DNA of 64,000 nt from Candidatus Saccharimonadota bacterium (GCA_017404335.1 JAFRCN010000002.1:165821-229820), one strand, 5' to 3'. Numbered from the stretch's first letter, positions 8,205-17,252 are shown. Notes: generated from the sequence alone by a model not told the origin. Numbers and translations are program-made.

Positions 8205-9452
8205 ATGAATCCGGAAAACGGTGGGCAAGATTTTAACGTCTCGAAACAAACATCTGATTTACAGAGACAGGCGGCTTCGGCGATTGCGCGGAAGAAGGTT
8301 TTGGCGGCCTACGCGAAGAAAGCGGCGGACGCGGCGCGCGAAGCGAAAAAAGCTGACTCAGCGGAAAACTCCGCTCACTACAAGAACGAACCGATAGCGC
8401 CAAAAATTAACTCCGAATCTTGGAAAAAGTACCACTCAGCTTGGCAAGATTATTATCAAAAATATTATAGTGAATATTATTCGAAAGCGGCGCGAACATA
8501 TATCGAAAAGGAGAGGCTAAAGGACGCGCGCGAAAAGGCCGAGGAAGAAGAGATTTTGATGTCTCTAACTAAGGCAAGCAAAAAAAGCGACAAAAAATCT
8601 GGCTTTAAATTGGAAAAAAATGGCGTTATAGCAAGCGCGTCGGAAATTGCCGTAAACGAGGGCGGTTTCGGGGATAATCTGAAATATCGAATCCGAAAAA
8701 AAGCCACCGAATCGGCAAAAAAATCGCGACGCTCAAGGAGGTTTATTCCGATTTTGGCAGGAGTTTTCGTTACTCTTTTGATTTTGTTCTTACAATATAA
8801 TAGGCTAATTTTCGCACCGATTATGGCGTATGTTTCTCCGGGAAATGCGCCAGCAAGCGAGATTGAGGCGCTCGACCCGACGATCACTAAGGCCGTTTCT
8901 GCCGACCCGAAATTAATCATCCCGAAGTTAAACGTCAATGTGCCACTAAGGTTTGGCGTAGCGCTGTCTGGCGTAATGTCAGCAATGAATAACGGCGTAG
9001 CGCATTATCGAATTGCTGGAGCGAGTGCATATCCAGGTGAAATTGGCAATTTTGTCGTTACGGGTCATTCAGCGGGAGATATTTATAGTTCTAACCCTTA
9101 TAAATATATTTTTTCGGGGCTCGAGCGACTAGAGGACGGAGACTTAATCTATGTCAATTACAATTCGGTGCGTTATACATATCGGGTAGTAAAAAAGGAG
9201 GTGATTGAGCCGACGAATGTCGCGGCGCTAGTCGTAAATACAGATAAACCGTTAATTACTTTAGTTACCTGTACGCCACTCGGAACCTCGAGATACCGAC
9301 TGCTGGTTACCGGCGAGCAAATATCACCAACTTACGAAGGAGCGGAAAAATCCGAAGATTTGCCGACCGTAGATGAAAATAGCTCCGAAAACCTACCGGC
9401 TAACGAACCGTCGTTCTTTGAAGGAATTTGGAATTGGTTAACCGGGAATTAG
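8205..9452 (+). CDS. Sortase with long cytoplasmic N-terminus
   Basis: 415 aa. Residues 1-180 are charged, Ala/Lys-rich and probably helical, with a tyrosine-rich YYQKYYSEYYSKAARTY stretch. One membrane span (about 182-205, ILAGVFVTLLILFLQY) is followed by the sortase barrel. Catalytic residues are visible: His in VVTGHSAG, Cys in TLVTCTP, and Arg in RYRLLVTG. Sortases cleave a C-terminal sorting signal and attach the protein to the envelope. The type II topology and TLVTC suggest class D/E rather than class A. No LPxTG substrate was found in this window. The unusually long N-terminal region is the odd feature. Confidence 0.88.
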   Translation: MNPENGGQDFNVSKQTSDLQRQAASAIARKKVLAAYAKKAADAAREAKKADSAENSAHYKNEPIAPKINSESWKKYHSAWQDYYQKYYSEYYSKAARTYIEKERLKDAREKAEEEEILMSLTKASKKSDKKSGFKLEKNGVIASASEIAVNEGGFGDNLKYRIRKKATESAKKSRRSRRFIPILAGVFVTLLILFLQYNRLIFAPIMAYVSPGNAPASEIEALDPTITKAVSADPKLIIPKLNVNVPLRFGVALSGVMSAMNNGVAHYRIAGASAYPGEIGNFVVTGHSAGDIYSSNPYKYIFSGLERLEDGDLIYVNYNSVRYTYRVVKKEVIEPTNVAALVVNTDKPLITLVTCTPLGTSRYRLLVTGEQISPTYEGAEKSEDLPTVDENSSENLPANEPSFFEGIWNWLTGN

Positions 9453-10561
9453 AGCTTTTCCCGCATCAATTCGCTATCAGAAACATAGTAAAGCCAGCGG
9501 TCGTTTACGATCATGGCAGGGAAGCGCTCGGAAACATTCTTTGCGAGGAGACGACGATTTAGACCGTCGAAATCATAGGTGTAGAGTTCACCGTTTTTAA
9601 TCGAATAAAGCATATCGTTATCGAGCCAACCGTGGTTTTCGCCATCGAGCGACCATTCTTTAACCGACAAAGTCTCCATATCGAGCGTCGCAACTTTTAG
9701 CCCAGAGTACAAGACGATAAATTCGCCATTATGACCTTGATCAATCTTTTCGGGAATAAAAGAAATTTCAGATTCGAGAATTGGCTCGGAAGTGTCTTTT
9801 TTGTAAACTGAAAGAGTCTGGCCACTTACAGCAGTTAAATAATTGTCTTCGTAAAAACGGCTAAAGAATAATTTGTCATCTTTTGTAAACTCCTTTTCGA
9901 GCGCAAAATCTTTTAGAGGGTCTTTTGGTTTTTCGGGCTCGTCGGGGACCTCGAAGAAGTTGTATAGATTTCTCAAGGTCGCTATGCGTGGCTCGGGTTT
10001 ATCAGAATTGAGATTTAAAACTTTCCATCCGGTAGCCTCAGCGGATAAATCAGGCGCTACTTCGGGAATTTTTTGGTAAATTGTAACGTCTAGAATGGTC
10101 GGGTCGCCAGAATAAAGTAGTAATATTTCGTGGTTGTCCGAGAGAAAAGTTTTAGTTACACCAAGAATATCGTAGACCTTCTCGGGCTCACGTTCGAGCG
10201 GAAAAAGGCGCGGATAATGCAAACGGAATAATAATCCTTCGGAAATGCTGACTATCTTCTCCCACGAGTCGTAGCCGTCGCGCTCAATTCTAATCGTATG
10301 CTCGCCGACGGGGAGCATCTTAGAAGTATTCGTTCTTTGAAACCAAGACGGCTCGCTGCCGTCAATCAAGACATACGCACCAGTCGGGACCGAAGAGATC
10401 TGGAGGAGCCCCTGCCTTTCGACCTCAAAATCGGAATTTACCCAATAGCCGGAAACCACGAAAACTAAAATTATTACTGTCAAAATAACCGTAAGAACCA
10501 TCAAGGCCTCGGAAAAAATTACACGCAAGTTTTGGCGACGACGTTTTTCTTCGAAATCCAT
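9449..10561 (-). CDS. Membrane-anchored PEGA-domain surface protein
   Basis: 370 aa from the ATG at 10561, chosen because the -10 box leaves exactly 6 nt; an ATG two codons upstream abuts the box. A short cytoplasmic KRRRQ start and a membrane span (about 12-38) precede a PEGA domain (about 50-105: SVPTGAYVLIDG ... LPVGEHTIRIERDGYDSW). The rest (about 110-370) looks like repeated beta strands, perhaps an incomplete propeller (LYSGLKVATLDMETL). PEGA domains occur in surface proteins and bind or pack against the cell wall. It converges on the sortase gene with a 4-bp overlap of coding ends. Confidence 0.75.
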   Translation of the reverse strand: MDFEEKRRRQNLRVIFSEALMVLTVILTVIILVFVVSGYWVNSDFEVERQGLLQISSVPTGAYVLIDGSEPSWFQRTNTSKMLPVGEHTIRIERDGYDSWEKIVSISEGLLFRLHYPRLFPLEREPEKVYDILGVTKTFLSDNHEILLLYSGDPTILDVTIYQKIPEVAPDLSAEATGWKVLNLNSDKPEPRIATLRNLYNFFEVPDEPEKPKDPLKDFALEKEFTKDDKLFFSRFYEDNYLTAVSGQTLSVYKKDTSEPILESEISFIPEKIDQGHNGEFIVLYSGLKVATLDMETLSVKEWSLDGENHGWLDNDMLYSIKNGELYTYDFDGLNRRLLAKNVSERFPAMIVNDRWLYYVSDSELMREKL

Positions 10562-10567
10562 AATCAT

Positions 10568-10573
10568 ATTATA
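10568..10573 (-). promoter_or_regulatory. -10 box, leaderless PEGA gene
   Basis: TATAAT on the minus strand, 6 nt before ATG 10561. Confidence 0.7.
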
Positions 10574-10655
10574 ACATAATTTTTATCAAAATTAGCTCTT
10601 GCGTTTTCGCGCGCAAAATAGTAATATAGAATAAAAGAATAAGTGAGGTAAGAAA

Positions 10656-11489
10656 ATGCAAAGATCCGATAGTAATCAGAGTTTGAGCGCTCATCGTCAA
10701 GTGAGAAGTTCTACTACTTTGAATCGGAGATATGTTAGGCGGCCGGTTAGCGGAGCCGCTTTAACTTCTGCAGGTTCTGTGACTTCTCGGGACATAAATA
10801 ATGTAGTTAGGGTAAAAATGCAGCCTAAAACAAAGATGGAGCTGAAGGCTGTGCGACCTACTGCCGTAGAGCTGAAGGATCAAGCTATCAGAAAAGCCTT
10901 AGCTGAAGCGAATCGCTTGCCAAGCGTTCAGGAGGAGTCGCAACCCAAAATGGCAGAAGCAATCAAAAAAGCCAACCATCAAAAAAAGGCTAAAAAGTCT
11001 TCTGGGTTAAAAGCCGGTAAGATTCGATTCGGCATAGGAAGAGTCTTACTCGCTCTCGGTTGTGCTGTAGTGGCGGTGTTTGCGATCGTTTATCTGGTTA
11101 ATACTACGATGCCTGACGTTTCTTTAAAAGTCGCAGCGATGCAGACCGGGATTGATAGCCCATACCCTTCTTATGTTCCGAGAGGCTATAGTATTACAGA
11201 TGCGACTTCCGAAAGCAATAAGATTACCTTGACTTTTAAAAATAGTGAGACAAACGGAGCCTTTACTTTGGCTGAAGAAAGATCTTCTTGGGATTCGGCG
11301 GCACTTCTTTCGAATTTTGTTAAAGACGATTACGGAGAAAACTATACCGTCGTACGTGAGCAAGGTTTAACTATATATATAAGTAACAGCGACGCAGCTT
11401 GGGTAAACGGAGGGGTAGTTTATAAGATAAAAACGACCTCCGGGACTTTAACCAAAAAACAAATACAAGCAATCGCGGTATCATTATAA
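10656..11489 (+). CDS. Membrane protein with DUF4367-like outer domain
   Basis: 277 aa. A basic, low-complexity cytoplasmic half (1-130; KKANHQKKAKKSSGLK) leads into one membrane span (about 129-151, VLLALGCAVVAVFAIVYLV). The outer domain (about 160-277) has YPSYVPRGYSITD, AEERSSWDS and AAWVNGGVVYKI, which resemble the DUF4367 pattern known from anti-sigma/sporulation-related proteins. The molecular function is unknown. It uses an SD (GAGGT) and ends at a terminator shared with gltX. Confidence 0.5.
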   Translation: MQRSDSNQSLSAHRQVRSSTTLNRRYVRRPVSGAALTSAGSVTSRDINNVVRVKMQPKTKMELKAVRPTAVELKDQAIRKALAEANRLPSVQEESQPKMAEAIKKANHQKKAKKSSGLKAGKIRFGIGRVLLALGCAVVAVFAIVYLVNTTMPDVSLKVAAMQTGIDSPYPSYVPRGYSITDATSESNKITLTFKNSETNGAFTLAEERSSWDSAALLSNFVKDDYGENYTVVREQGLTIYISNSDAAWVNGGVVYKIKTTSGTLTKKQIQAIAVSL

Positions 11490-11501
11490 AACAGATGCTT
11501 T

Positions 11502-11525
11502 AAAAACGCCCTTTGGGGTGTTTTT
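11502..11525. terminator. Bidirectional terminator
   Basis: AAAAACGCCC TTT GGGGTGTTTTT; serves the DUF4367-like gene and, from the other side, gltX. Confidence 0.8.
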
Positions 11526-12966
11526 AAATCGCGCGGGCTACGGAATTGAGTCGAGAAAGCGAAACTTCGCGACCGAGAACTTCCAAGGTTAGATTTAGGG
11601 CCGGGCTAAACGGAGCGAAGCTTAGGGCGATTCGAATTAGACTGAATAATTCGGCGGGTTTTTTAGAGGTTTCTTCTAATAGCTCATTTAGAGCCCCCTG
11701 TAAGCTATCGGCATCCCATTCGGATAAAGCAGAAAATTTAGCAATAGTTTTTTTCATTAAATCTTCGAGTTCCGATTCGGAAAGTTTCTTTAGGAATTTA
11801 TTATTTTTTAGCATATCAAGGTCGAGCCGGGGAACCTCAAAGAAGTAGCTGGTCATACTTCTTAAGTCAGATAAGACTTTAAGCCGGTCGTAGATAATCG
11901 ATAAAACCTTCTTCTTATATTCGTCGTCGAAATTCGCAGCGGTTCCAGGCCAAAAGCCTGAGGTTTTTTCGTAAAGCGCGTCGACACCTTGCTCGTCGAA
12001 AATGCGACGAATCCACTGGCCATTCATCCAGAGAAGCTTAGTCTCGTCGTAGCGAGCACCGGAGTTTTGGATACGGTCGAGCGAGAAGTTCTTAATTAAC
12101 TCGTCTTTAGTATAGATTTCTTGTTCTGTGCCGTCGTTCCAACCAAGACAAGCGAGGTAGTTTAGCATCGCTTCAGGAAGAACGCCGTCGTCGCGATATT
12201 CGGTAGCGGATTTTGCGCCGTCGCGTTTACCGAGTTTCTTGTTGCCGGTAGGAGCTAAGATGTGTGGTAGGGAAACGAGTTTCGGGCGATCGAGATTCAA
12301 AGCCTCATAGAGCGCGAGGTAATTCGGGGTACTAGAGAGGTATTCGACACCACGCATAACGTGCGTTACGCCCATCTCGGCGTCGTCGACAATGTGCGCG
12401 AAATTATATGTAGGATAGCCGTCTTTTTTGATTAGGATAATATCGTCTAAAACCTCGGGGCCGGCATGCATTTCTCCCATGACTTCGTCAGTCCAAAAGT
12501 ATTCCTTCGGCTCAGATTTAAACCTTAACGGAATGCCCGGCTTCCACTCTGGCGGGTTTTCGGGGCGGAAATTTCGATAGAGGAAAGGAATCTTCTTTTC
12601 ATTGCATTCTTTACGGTATTCGTCAATCTTTTCTGGAGGAGTCGGATCAGCATAGGCGCGGCCAGATTCGATTAACTTCTTCGCCCAAGCGTGATAGATT
12701 TCTTTACGCTCGCTCTGAAAATAAGGCTCCGAAGGACCGCCAACGATTGGGCCCTCATCCCATTCTAAACCGAGCCAATTCAAAGTGTCTTCGATTAGCT
12801 CCGTTGCTCCTTCGACGTAACGCCCACGGTCGGTATCTTCGATGCGAAGAATCATTATGCCGCCATTTTGGCGCGCTAGAAGATAAGGGTAAATTGCTGA
12901 GCGAACATTACCGATGTGAATGTAACCGGTCGGGCTCGGCGCAAAACGCGTAACAATCTTTTTCAT
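11524..12966 (-). CDS. gltX: Glutamyl-tRNA synthetase
   Basis: 480 aa, a normal class Ic length. Charges tRNA-Glu (or both Glu and Gln tRNAs if the genome lacks GlnRS, as is common in bacteria). The HIGH motif is HIGN in RFAPSPTGYIHIGNVRSA, and the KMSKS motif is KLGKR in LAPTGNKKLGKRDGAKS. The C-terminal helical anticodon domain is complete. The HIGH-to-HIGN change is a common GltX variant. Leaderless start: TGATATAAT lies 7 nt before ATG. A tRNA-Glu gene lies 2.3 kb away. Confidence 0.97.
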   Translation of the reverse strand: MKKIVTRFAPSPTGYIHIGNVRSAIYPYLLARQNGGIMILRIEDTDRGRYVEGATELIEDTLNWLGLEWDEGPIVGGPSEPYFQSERKEIYHAWAKKLIESGRAYADPTPPEKIDEYRKECNEKKIPFLYRNFRPENPPEWKPGIPLRFKSEPKEYFWTDEVMGEMHAGPEVLDDIILIKKDGYPTYNFAHIVDDAEMGVTHVMRGVEYLSSTPNYLALYEALNLDRPKLVSLPHILAPTGNKKLGKRDGAKSATEYRDDGVLPEAMLNYLACLGWNDGTEQEIYTKDELIKNFSLDRIQNSGARYDETKLLWMNGQWIRRIFDEQGVDALYEKTSGFWPGTAANFDDEYKKKVLSIIYDRLKVLSDLRSMTSYFFEVPRLDLDMLKNNKFLKKLSESELEDLMKKTIAKFSALSEWDADSLQGALNELLEETSKKPAELFSLIRIALSFAPFSPALNLTLEVLGREVSLSRLNSVARAI

Positions 12967-12973
12967 ATCCTAT

Positions 12974-12979
12974 ATTATA
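12974..12979 (-). promoter_or_regulatory. -10 box, leaderless gltX
   Basis: TGATATAAT on the minus strand, 7 nt before ATG 12966. Confidence 0.75.
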
Positions 12980-12993
12980 TCACAAGTCTAGAG

Positions 12994-14016
12994 TTAGAGT
13001 TCTTCTTCCTCTTCATCATCATCGTCGCGCCTTTTCGCTAAGATGAGGAAGAAAATGCCGGAGGTTGCAGCGATACCAGCGGCAGCGGCAAGACCGAGAG
13101 CCAGCGGAGAACCAGTTGAGACGGAAGCTACCGTGCGCTCGGTTTCGCCTAGCGGATTAGAGTAAGTCGCTGTGGTGTCGCCAGACGAGACGATAGTAGT
13201 CGTGGTCTCTGTATCGGGATTAGGGGCAGTACCGGTAGTGGTCGAAACTGAGGTATAAACCGTTCGATTGTTCGCTGAATCGTAATTATAGGCAATTGGA
13301 TTAGACGGAGTCGTAGGCTGGTCTACGGCCGGGTTGGTCGGAATCGCTGGGTTCGTGGTTTCGTCAATTGTGCCGGTTACAACGTTGATAATAACAGTCC
13401 CAGCATAGGTCCCAGAAGGATTGCTCGGAGAGGCTTTGGCACCAAAAAAGATATTGCGCGTACCGGAGCCTGCAGTGGCACTTTTTAGGACCGTGATTGG
13501 GGAAGAGCTATTTGTCATTGCATAATAATTACTGCTGTTATTGCCAGCAATGGTTTCATTATAGGTGCCTGCGTCTCCCGTATAGGATCCCTCTAAGGAA
13601 TACCCCCATCTACCAGCAGGGAAACTACCACGAGTAGAACTAGAACTTAAAGTTGGAACAGTCACATCAACGCCGCCGTTGATGGTTTTAAGATAATTAT
13701 TGTTAGAGTGAACTAAGTCGGTCGACGAACCTTCCCCGTACATTGTTGCAGTGTAGCCGGCGGCAGAACCGGAACTAGTGTTGGAAAAAACACTGAGCTG
13801 CACCGAATTTCGCAAAAAATCACCCGGATCACCGGTATTATTCGCGACATCATCAATCGGTTTTGTGAGCGACACCGCGAGCGACTCAGCGATATTTACG
13901 GTGAAGTTTACGTTTTCTGCAGAGGCGGTTTTTGCTGGTAGTGTGTATATTGCGACAGCGGCTGCGACGGAAAAGATGCCTGTTGAAACGCATATGACCT
14001 TCTTTTTTGTGTTCAT
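12994..14016 (-). CDS. Secreted, C-terminally anchored surface protein
   Basis: 340 aa. Signal peptide at 1-33 (ending TASA), then a Ser/Thr/Gly/Asn-rich low-cysteine ectodomain with a VNFTVNIAESLAVSLT start resembling WxL or pilin-like surface repeats. A Pro/Thr-rich spacer (about 225-250) and a C-terminal span (LGLAAAAGIAATSGIFFLIL) follow, ending in RRDDDDEEEEEL. The layout matches a wall-sorted protein but no LPxTG motif precedes the span, so sortase dependence is not supported. The strongly acidic tail is unusual next to a normal basic stop-transfer pair. Leaderless. Confidence 0.6.
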   Translation of the reverse strand: MNTKKKVICVSTGIFSVAAAVAIYTLPAKTASAENVNFTVNIAESLAVSLTKPIDDVANNTGDPGDFLRNSVQLSVFSNTSSGSAAGYTATMYGEGSSTDLVHSNNNYLKTINGGVDVTVPTLSSSSTRGSFPAGRWGYSLEGSYTGDAGTYNETIAGNNSSNYYAMTNSSSPITVLKSATAGSGTRNIFFGAKASPSNPSGTYAGTVIINVVTGTIDETTNPAIPTNPAVDQPTTPSNPIAYNYDSANNRTVYTSVSTTTGTAPNPDTETTTTIVSSGDTTATYSNPLGETERTVASVSTGSPLALGLAAAAGIAATSGIFFLILAKRRDDDDEEEEEL

Positions 14017-14022
14017 AATTTT

Positions 14023-14028
14023 ATTATA
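14023..14028 (-). promoter_or_regulatory. -10 box, leaderless surface-protein gene
   Basis: TATAAT on the minus strand, 6 nt before ATG 14016. Confidence 0.75.
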
Positions 14029-14102
14029 GCATAACGATTTTAAATATGTAAAGATTTTATTTATAATTTTTACAAATTGTGGAAAAATGGTAGTGTTTAG
14101 GT

Positions 14103-14108
14103 TATAAT
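14103..14108 (+). promoter_or_regulatory. -10 box, leaderless DUF3048 gene
   Basis: TATAAT, 6 nt before ATG 14115; divergent from the surface-protein gene. Confidence 0.75.
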
Positions 14109-14114
14109 AAAACT

Positions 14115-15281
14115 ATGAAAATGCAAAAATCTTCTTTGGTCTTATTAATTATTGGTACTTTAGGAATAATCGGCGGGGGTGGGTGTTTAGCTGGTGCAAC
14201 TCTGATTCCGGAAAAAATGGGGGCGCGCTTGGAATTGCCGAAAATTCCTTCCTCTATAATTGAAACCGGAAATGTATATAGTACTTTGACTGGCGAGGAA
14301 ATAGCAAGCGCGGATTTAAATTCGACGCCAGTATATTGTGTTCAGACGCCAAACGGCACAGACGGGGCGCGCCCGCAAGTTGGACTGACGAAGGCTGGAG
14401 TAGTGTTTGAAGCGATTGCGGAGGCGGGAATTACGAGATTTGTGGCAATTTACCAAAACCCTTCTAGCGCGGTAATTGGGCCGATTCGGTCGCTACGTTT
14501 GTATTATTTAGAATGGGACACGCCGTTTGATTGCACGATTGTACACGCGGGCGGGGCGGACGACGCCTTGGCGGCGGTACGCGCGGGGGGATACAAGGAT
14601 TTAACTGAAAATTATACCTATATGTACCGTGGGAATGCGGCGACGAGACGGTGGAATAATCTTTTTACAACTTCAGCGAATCTCGCACGGATGAATGCGG
14701 ACAGAGGATATGGCGCTTCGAATCCGAAGGGTTTTTCACGAATGACGCCGGAAGAATCAGAACGAGCGCGAATTGATACGCTTTCTGTTAGTCCTTTAAA
14801 TATCACCCAGGCGACGGAAGCTGATACTTCGGCGCTCGTCGCGAAGGTCGCAGGGGTCAATTTGCATTACGGTTATGCTCCATCTTATAACGTACAGTAT
14901 GATTATGATTTAGCAACCAATAGCTATCGGAGAAGCTATGAGTCGGGCGTGGCACATGAAGTTTATGAGTGCCCTGGCGAGGATTTGGGGCAGAAAAATC
15001 CGGAAGAAATTTGTTCGCTCACAACTTTAGCTCCGAAAGTGGTAATTGCGATGCTAGTTTCGCAAGGGAAAGCGTGGGATGGATACCACGAGTCTATTAA
15101 AACAACTGGGTCGGGAAAGGCATACATTTTTCAGAACGGAACGGCAACGATTGGAACGTGGTCGAAGCCGACTAGAGATGAGCAAATTAGCTTTTTAGAT
15201 TCTGAAGGAAATGTAATTAAGTTAGCGCCGGGGCAAACCTTTATTTCGGCGGTACCAGAATACGGTGGGGTTGATTTTTAG
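14115..15281 (+). CDS. DUF3048 (YerB-like) exported protein
   Basis: 388 aa. N-terminal membrane segment (about 8-28, LLIIGTLGIIGGGGCLAGA) that could be a signal anchor or a lipobox-like site at GGGC. The domain shows the DUF3048 signatures RPQVGLTKAGVVFEAIAEAGITRF, IGPIRSLR and HAGGADDA in the first half, with the C-terminal half giving GKAYIFQNGTATIGTWSKP. The family is found on the outside of Gram-positive cells. Its function is not established. It lies between a surface protein and tRNA-Glu. Confidence 0.85.
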   Translation: MKMQKSSLVLLIIGTLGIIGGGGCLAGATLIPEKMGARLELPKIPSSIIETGNVYSTLTGEEIASADLNSTPVYCVQTPNGTDGARPQVGLTKAGVVFEAIAEAGITRFVAIYQNPSSAVIGPIRSLRLYYLEWDTPFDCTIVHAGGADDALAAVRAGGYKDLTENYTYMYRGNAATRRWNNLFTTSANLARMNADRGYGASNPKGFSRMTPEESERARIDTLSVSPLNITQATEADTSALVAKVAGVNLHYGYAPSYNVQYDYDLATNSYRRSYESGVAHEVYECPGEDLGQKNPEEICSLTTLAPKVVIAMLVSQGKAWDGYHESIKTTGSGKAYIFQNGTATIGTWSKPTRDEQISFLDSEGNVIKLAPGQTFISAVPEYGGVDF

Positions 15282-15307
15282 AGCTAGAAATGTTAAAATT
15301 AGCTTAC

Positions 15308-15384
15308 GGTTCCGTCGTCTAGTGGTCTAGGACGTCTGGTTCTCATCCAGAAAATCGCGGGTTCGACTCCCGCCGGAATCACCA
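15308..15384 (+). tRNA. tRNA-Glu (CTC)
   Basis: Anticodon CTC at 15342-15344 in loop TTCTCAT. Acceptor GGTTCCG/CGGAATC (one G-U), T-arm GGGTTCGACTCCC, and CCA encoded at 15382-15384. Confidence 0.95.
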
Positions 15385-15409
15385 AAATTTGACTTTTTGT
15401 GTGTTTTGT

Positions 15410-15452
15410 GCTATAATTTAATGATAGGCTGGATTTCGGCCGTTTTTTATGT
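15410..15452 (+). promoter_or_regulatory. -10 box followed by a small hairpin upstream of der
   Basis: A first TATAAT (about 15413-15418) is followed by GGCTG-GATTT-CGGCC and six T's, a terminator-like hairpin. A second TATAAT then serves der. The first unit could make only a very short RNA or damp read-through from the tRNA. Confidence 0.4.
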
Positions 15453-15458
15453 TATAAT
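15453..15458 (+). promoter_or_regulatory. -10 box, leaderless der
   Basis: TATAAT, 6 nt before ATG 15465. Confidence 0.75.
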
Positions 15459-15464
15459 TTTGTT

Positions 15465-16871
15465 ATGAAAAAGTTGCCAATCGTAGCGTTAATAGGGCAG
15501 ACAAATGCTGGAAAATCTAGCATTTTGAATCGGATGGCGCGAAAAAACATTGCAATAGTGGCGCGCGAAGAGGGAACGACGCGAGATAATGTCGTCGCGC
15601 GGATTGATGATAGCTTTGTTCTGGTTGACACGGCTGGGCTGAAAGACCCGACAGACGATTTCGAGGCATCGATTCAGGAGCAAATTCAAGACGCAATCGA
15701 ATCGGCGGATATTATTTTGGTGACTTTGGATTCTTCTAAATATTTCAATCATCGAGACGCTAAAATTGCTAAAGATGCACTACGGTCGGGCAAGCCAGTT
15801 TTTTTGGTGCTTAATAAGTGCGATTTAAAAGAGTCGTTGCCGATTACTGAGTTTCGTGCTCTCGGCATCGCGCCGGAAAACATCTTTTACGTATCCGCAA
15901 CAACTGGGCAGGGAATCAGAGAACTTAAAGAGGGGGTCCTGTCCGAACCTATTTTTTCTTCAGAAAGATATCTAACAGAGCGTAAGAACGACGAGTATTC
16001 TCGCGAATCGCTAAAGGTAGCTTTGATTGGGCGGCCGAACGTCGGGAAATCGAGTTTGTTTAATGCGCTCGGGAAGAAGCAACAGGCAATCGTTTCGAGT
16101 CGGCAAGGAACGACGCGAGATGTAAATCGCGTGGAAGTGCGTTATAAGGGACGAGATTTGGAGATATTAGATACCGCGGGTTTACGCAAGCCAGGCAAGC
16201 GCAAAGTGGGGATTGAGAAATTCTCGGCCATACGGACTCTTGCGGCGATAGAGGAAGCGGATGTTTGCTGCCTGCTGGTCGATGCGACGGAGCCGCATTC
16301 GAAGCTTGATCAGGCGCTCGCCGGGCAAATTGTCGAGGCCGGCAAGGGGATTATCATCGTCGTCACGAAGTCTGACCTACTTGAGAATGCTACTCCGACG
16401 AATTACTTCGGAGAGGAAAACGTCGGAAATCGGACAGCAGCGGACTTTCTGCTTGATAGTTTAGAAAAAGATTTTGATTTTCTGCCGTATGCGCCGGTAA
16501 TTATTACCAGCTCGGAGACAGGAGAAAATGTCACGAAGCTGTTTGAACTCGCGATAGAGGTAGAAAATAGCCGACACCAAGAGATAAAAACGTCAGAATT
16601 AAACAAGATTTTGAATGAGGCGATTATTGCACATGCACCAGCGGGGCTAAAAAACACTCGGCCGAAGCCGAAATATATCGTCCAAACCGATACTTGCCCA
16701 CCGTGGTTTGTGGTGCATGGGCATGATTTAGGGCTTCTACATTGGTCTTGGAAGCGATTTTTGGAGCGGAAGATTCGCGAAAAATACCCATTTATGGGTA
16801 CACCGATTATGTTCTCATATCGAAGCGAAGGGAAGCATAGTAGTAGAGATAAACTTGACAATATCTCGTAA
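15465..16871 (+). CDS. der: Ribosome biogenesis GTPase Der (EngA)
   Basis: 468 aa. Two tandem GTPase domains followed by a KH-like domain, the hallmark of Der, which assists 50S subunit assembly. The first P-loop is GQTNAGKSS (about 8-16) with DTAGL and NKCD. The second is GRPNVGKSS (about 190) with TTRDV, DTAGLRKPG and TKSD. The C-terminal KH-like part holds the PPWFVVHG signature. All G-motifs are intact. The first domain has GQTNAGKS where most bacteria have GRPNVGKS. Confidence 0.96.
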   Translation: MKKLPIVALIGQTNAGKSSILNRMARKNIAIVAREEGTTRDNVVARIDDSFVLVDTAGLKDPTDDFEASIQEQIQDAIESADIILVTLDSSKYFNHRDAKIAKDALRSGKPVFLVLNKCDLKESLPITEFRALGIAPENIFYVSATTGQGIRELKEGVLSEPIFSSERYLTERKNDEYSRESLKVALIGRPNVGKSSLFNALGKKQQAIVSSRQGTTRDVNRVEVRYKGRDLEILDTAGLRKPGKRKVGIEKFSAIRTLAAIEEADVCCLLVDATEPHSKLDQALAGQIVEAGKGIIIVVTKSDLLENATPTNYFGEENVGNRTAADFLLDSLEKDFDFLPYAPVIITSSETGENVTKLFELAIEVENSRHQEIKTSELNKILNEAIIAHAPAGLKNTRPKPKYIVQTDTCPPWFVVHGHDLGLLHWSWKRFLERKIREKYPFMGTPIMFSYRSEGKHSSRDKLDNIS

Positions 16872-16877
16872 GTGTGG

Positions 16878-16883
16878 TATAAT
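16878..16883 (+). promoter_or_regulatory. -10 box of the PhoH-remnant transcript
   Basis: TATAAT; predicted start near 16890. An ATG exists at that point but opens an unrelated frame that closes within about 50 codons. Confidence 0.65.
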
Positions 16884-16894
16884 TAGAATATGGG

Positions 16895-16970
16895 GGTCTT
16901 TTTTATTGCAAAAAATTATGCTAGACTAGTTTTAAGTGGGAGATGTCTCCCATTTTTGCATTCCAAGACC
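16895..16970 (+). ncRNA. Structured 5' leader, three nested helices
   Basis: Outer helix GGTCTT (16895-16900)/AAGACC (16965-16970); middle helix TGCAAAAA (16907-16914)/TTTTTGCA (16953-16960); inner hairpin TGGGAG ATGT CTCCCA (16937-16952), stacked directly on the middle one. Begins a few nucleotides after the predicted transcription start and ends 8 nt before ATG 16979. No riboswitch family recognised. Confidence 0.6.
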
Positions 16971-16978
16971 AAAATGCT

Positions 16979-17239
16979 ATGCAGGCCGATACGCTTATCA
17001 AGCGAATTGGCACGAAGGGCAAGATTGTCTTGACCGGCGATATTGAGCAAATCCATGCTCCTTATCTCGATCGAGACAACAATGGTCTGGTTTACGCTTC
17101 ACATCTTCTTATCGATAACCCGATGGTGGCGCAAGTACACTTTACGGAAGATGAAGTCGTGCGTCATCCGCTCGTAAAGATGGTTGCGAAGCGCCAGAAG
17201 GCCGAGAATAGCCAGAAGACCAATTCTAGCTCTACGTAA
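16979..17239 (+). pseudogene. C-terminal fragment of a PhoH-type ATPase
   Basis: 86 aa from ATG 16979; an in-frame ATG at 16943 lies in the loop of the leader hairpin. The text LIKRIGTKGKIVLTGDIEQIHAPYLDRDNNGLVYA and then VVRHPLV matches the end of PhoH/YlaK-like proteins, including the conserved TGD (sensor-like) step and the terminal V-R-H-P-L-V. The Walker A and Walker B parts, normally about 200 residues upstream, are absent; an in-frame TAG at 16922 and the der gene occupy that space. Either a decayed remnant or a short protein kept for another use: the reading frame is clean, and the gene keeps a promoter and terminator. Confidence 0.6.
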
Positions 17240-17252
17240 CATTCCTACAACC

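Noticed and set aside
12994-14016. Sortase substrate call for the surface protein
   Set aside because: The C-terminal span and charged tail fit, but no LPxTG-like motif precedes the span.
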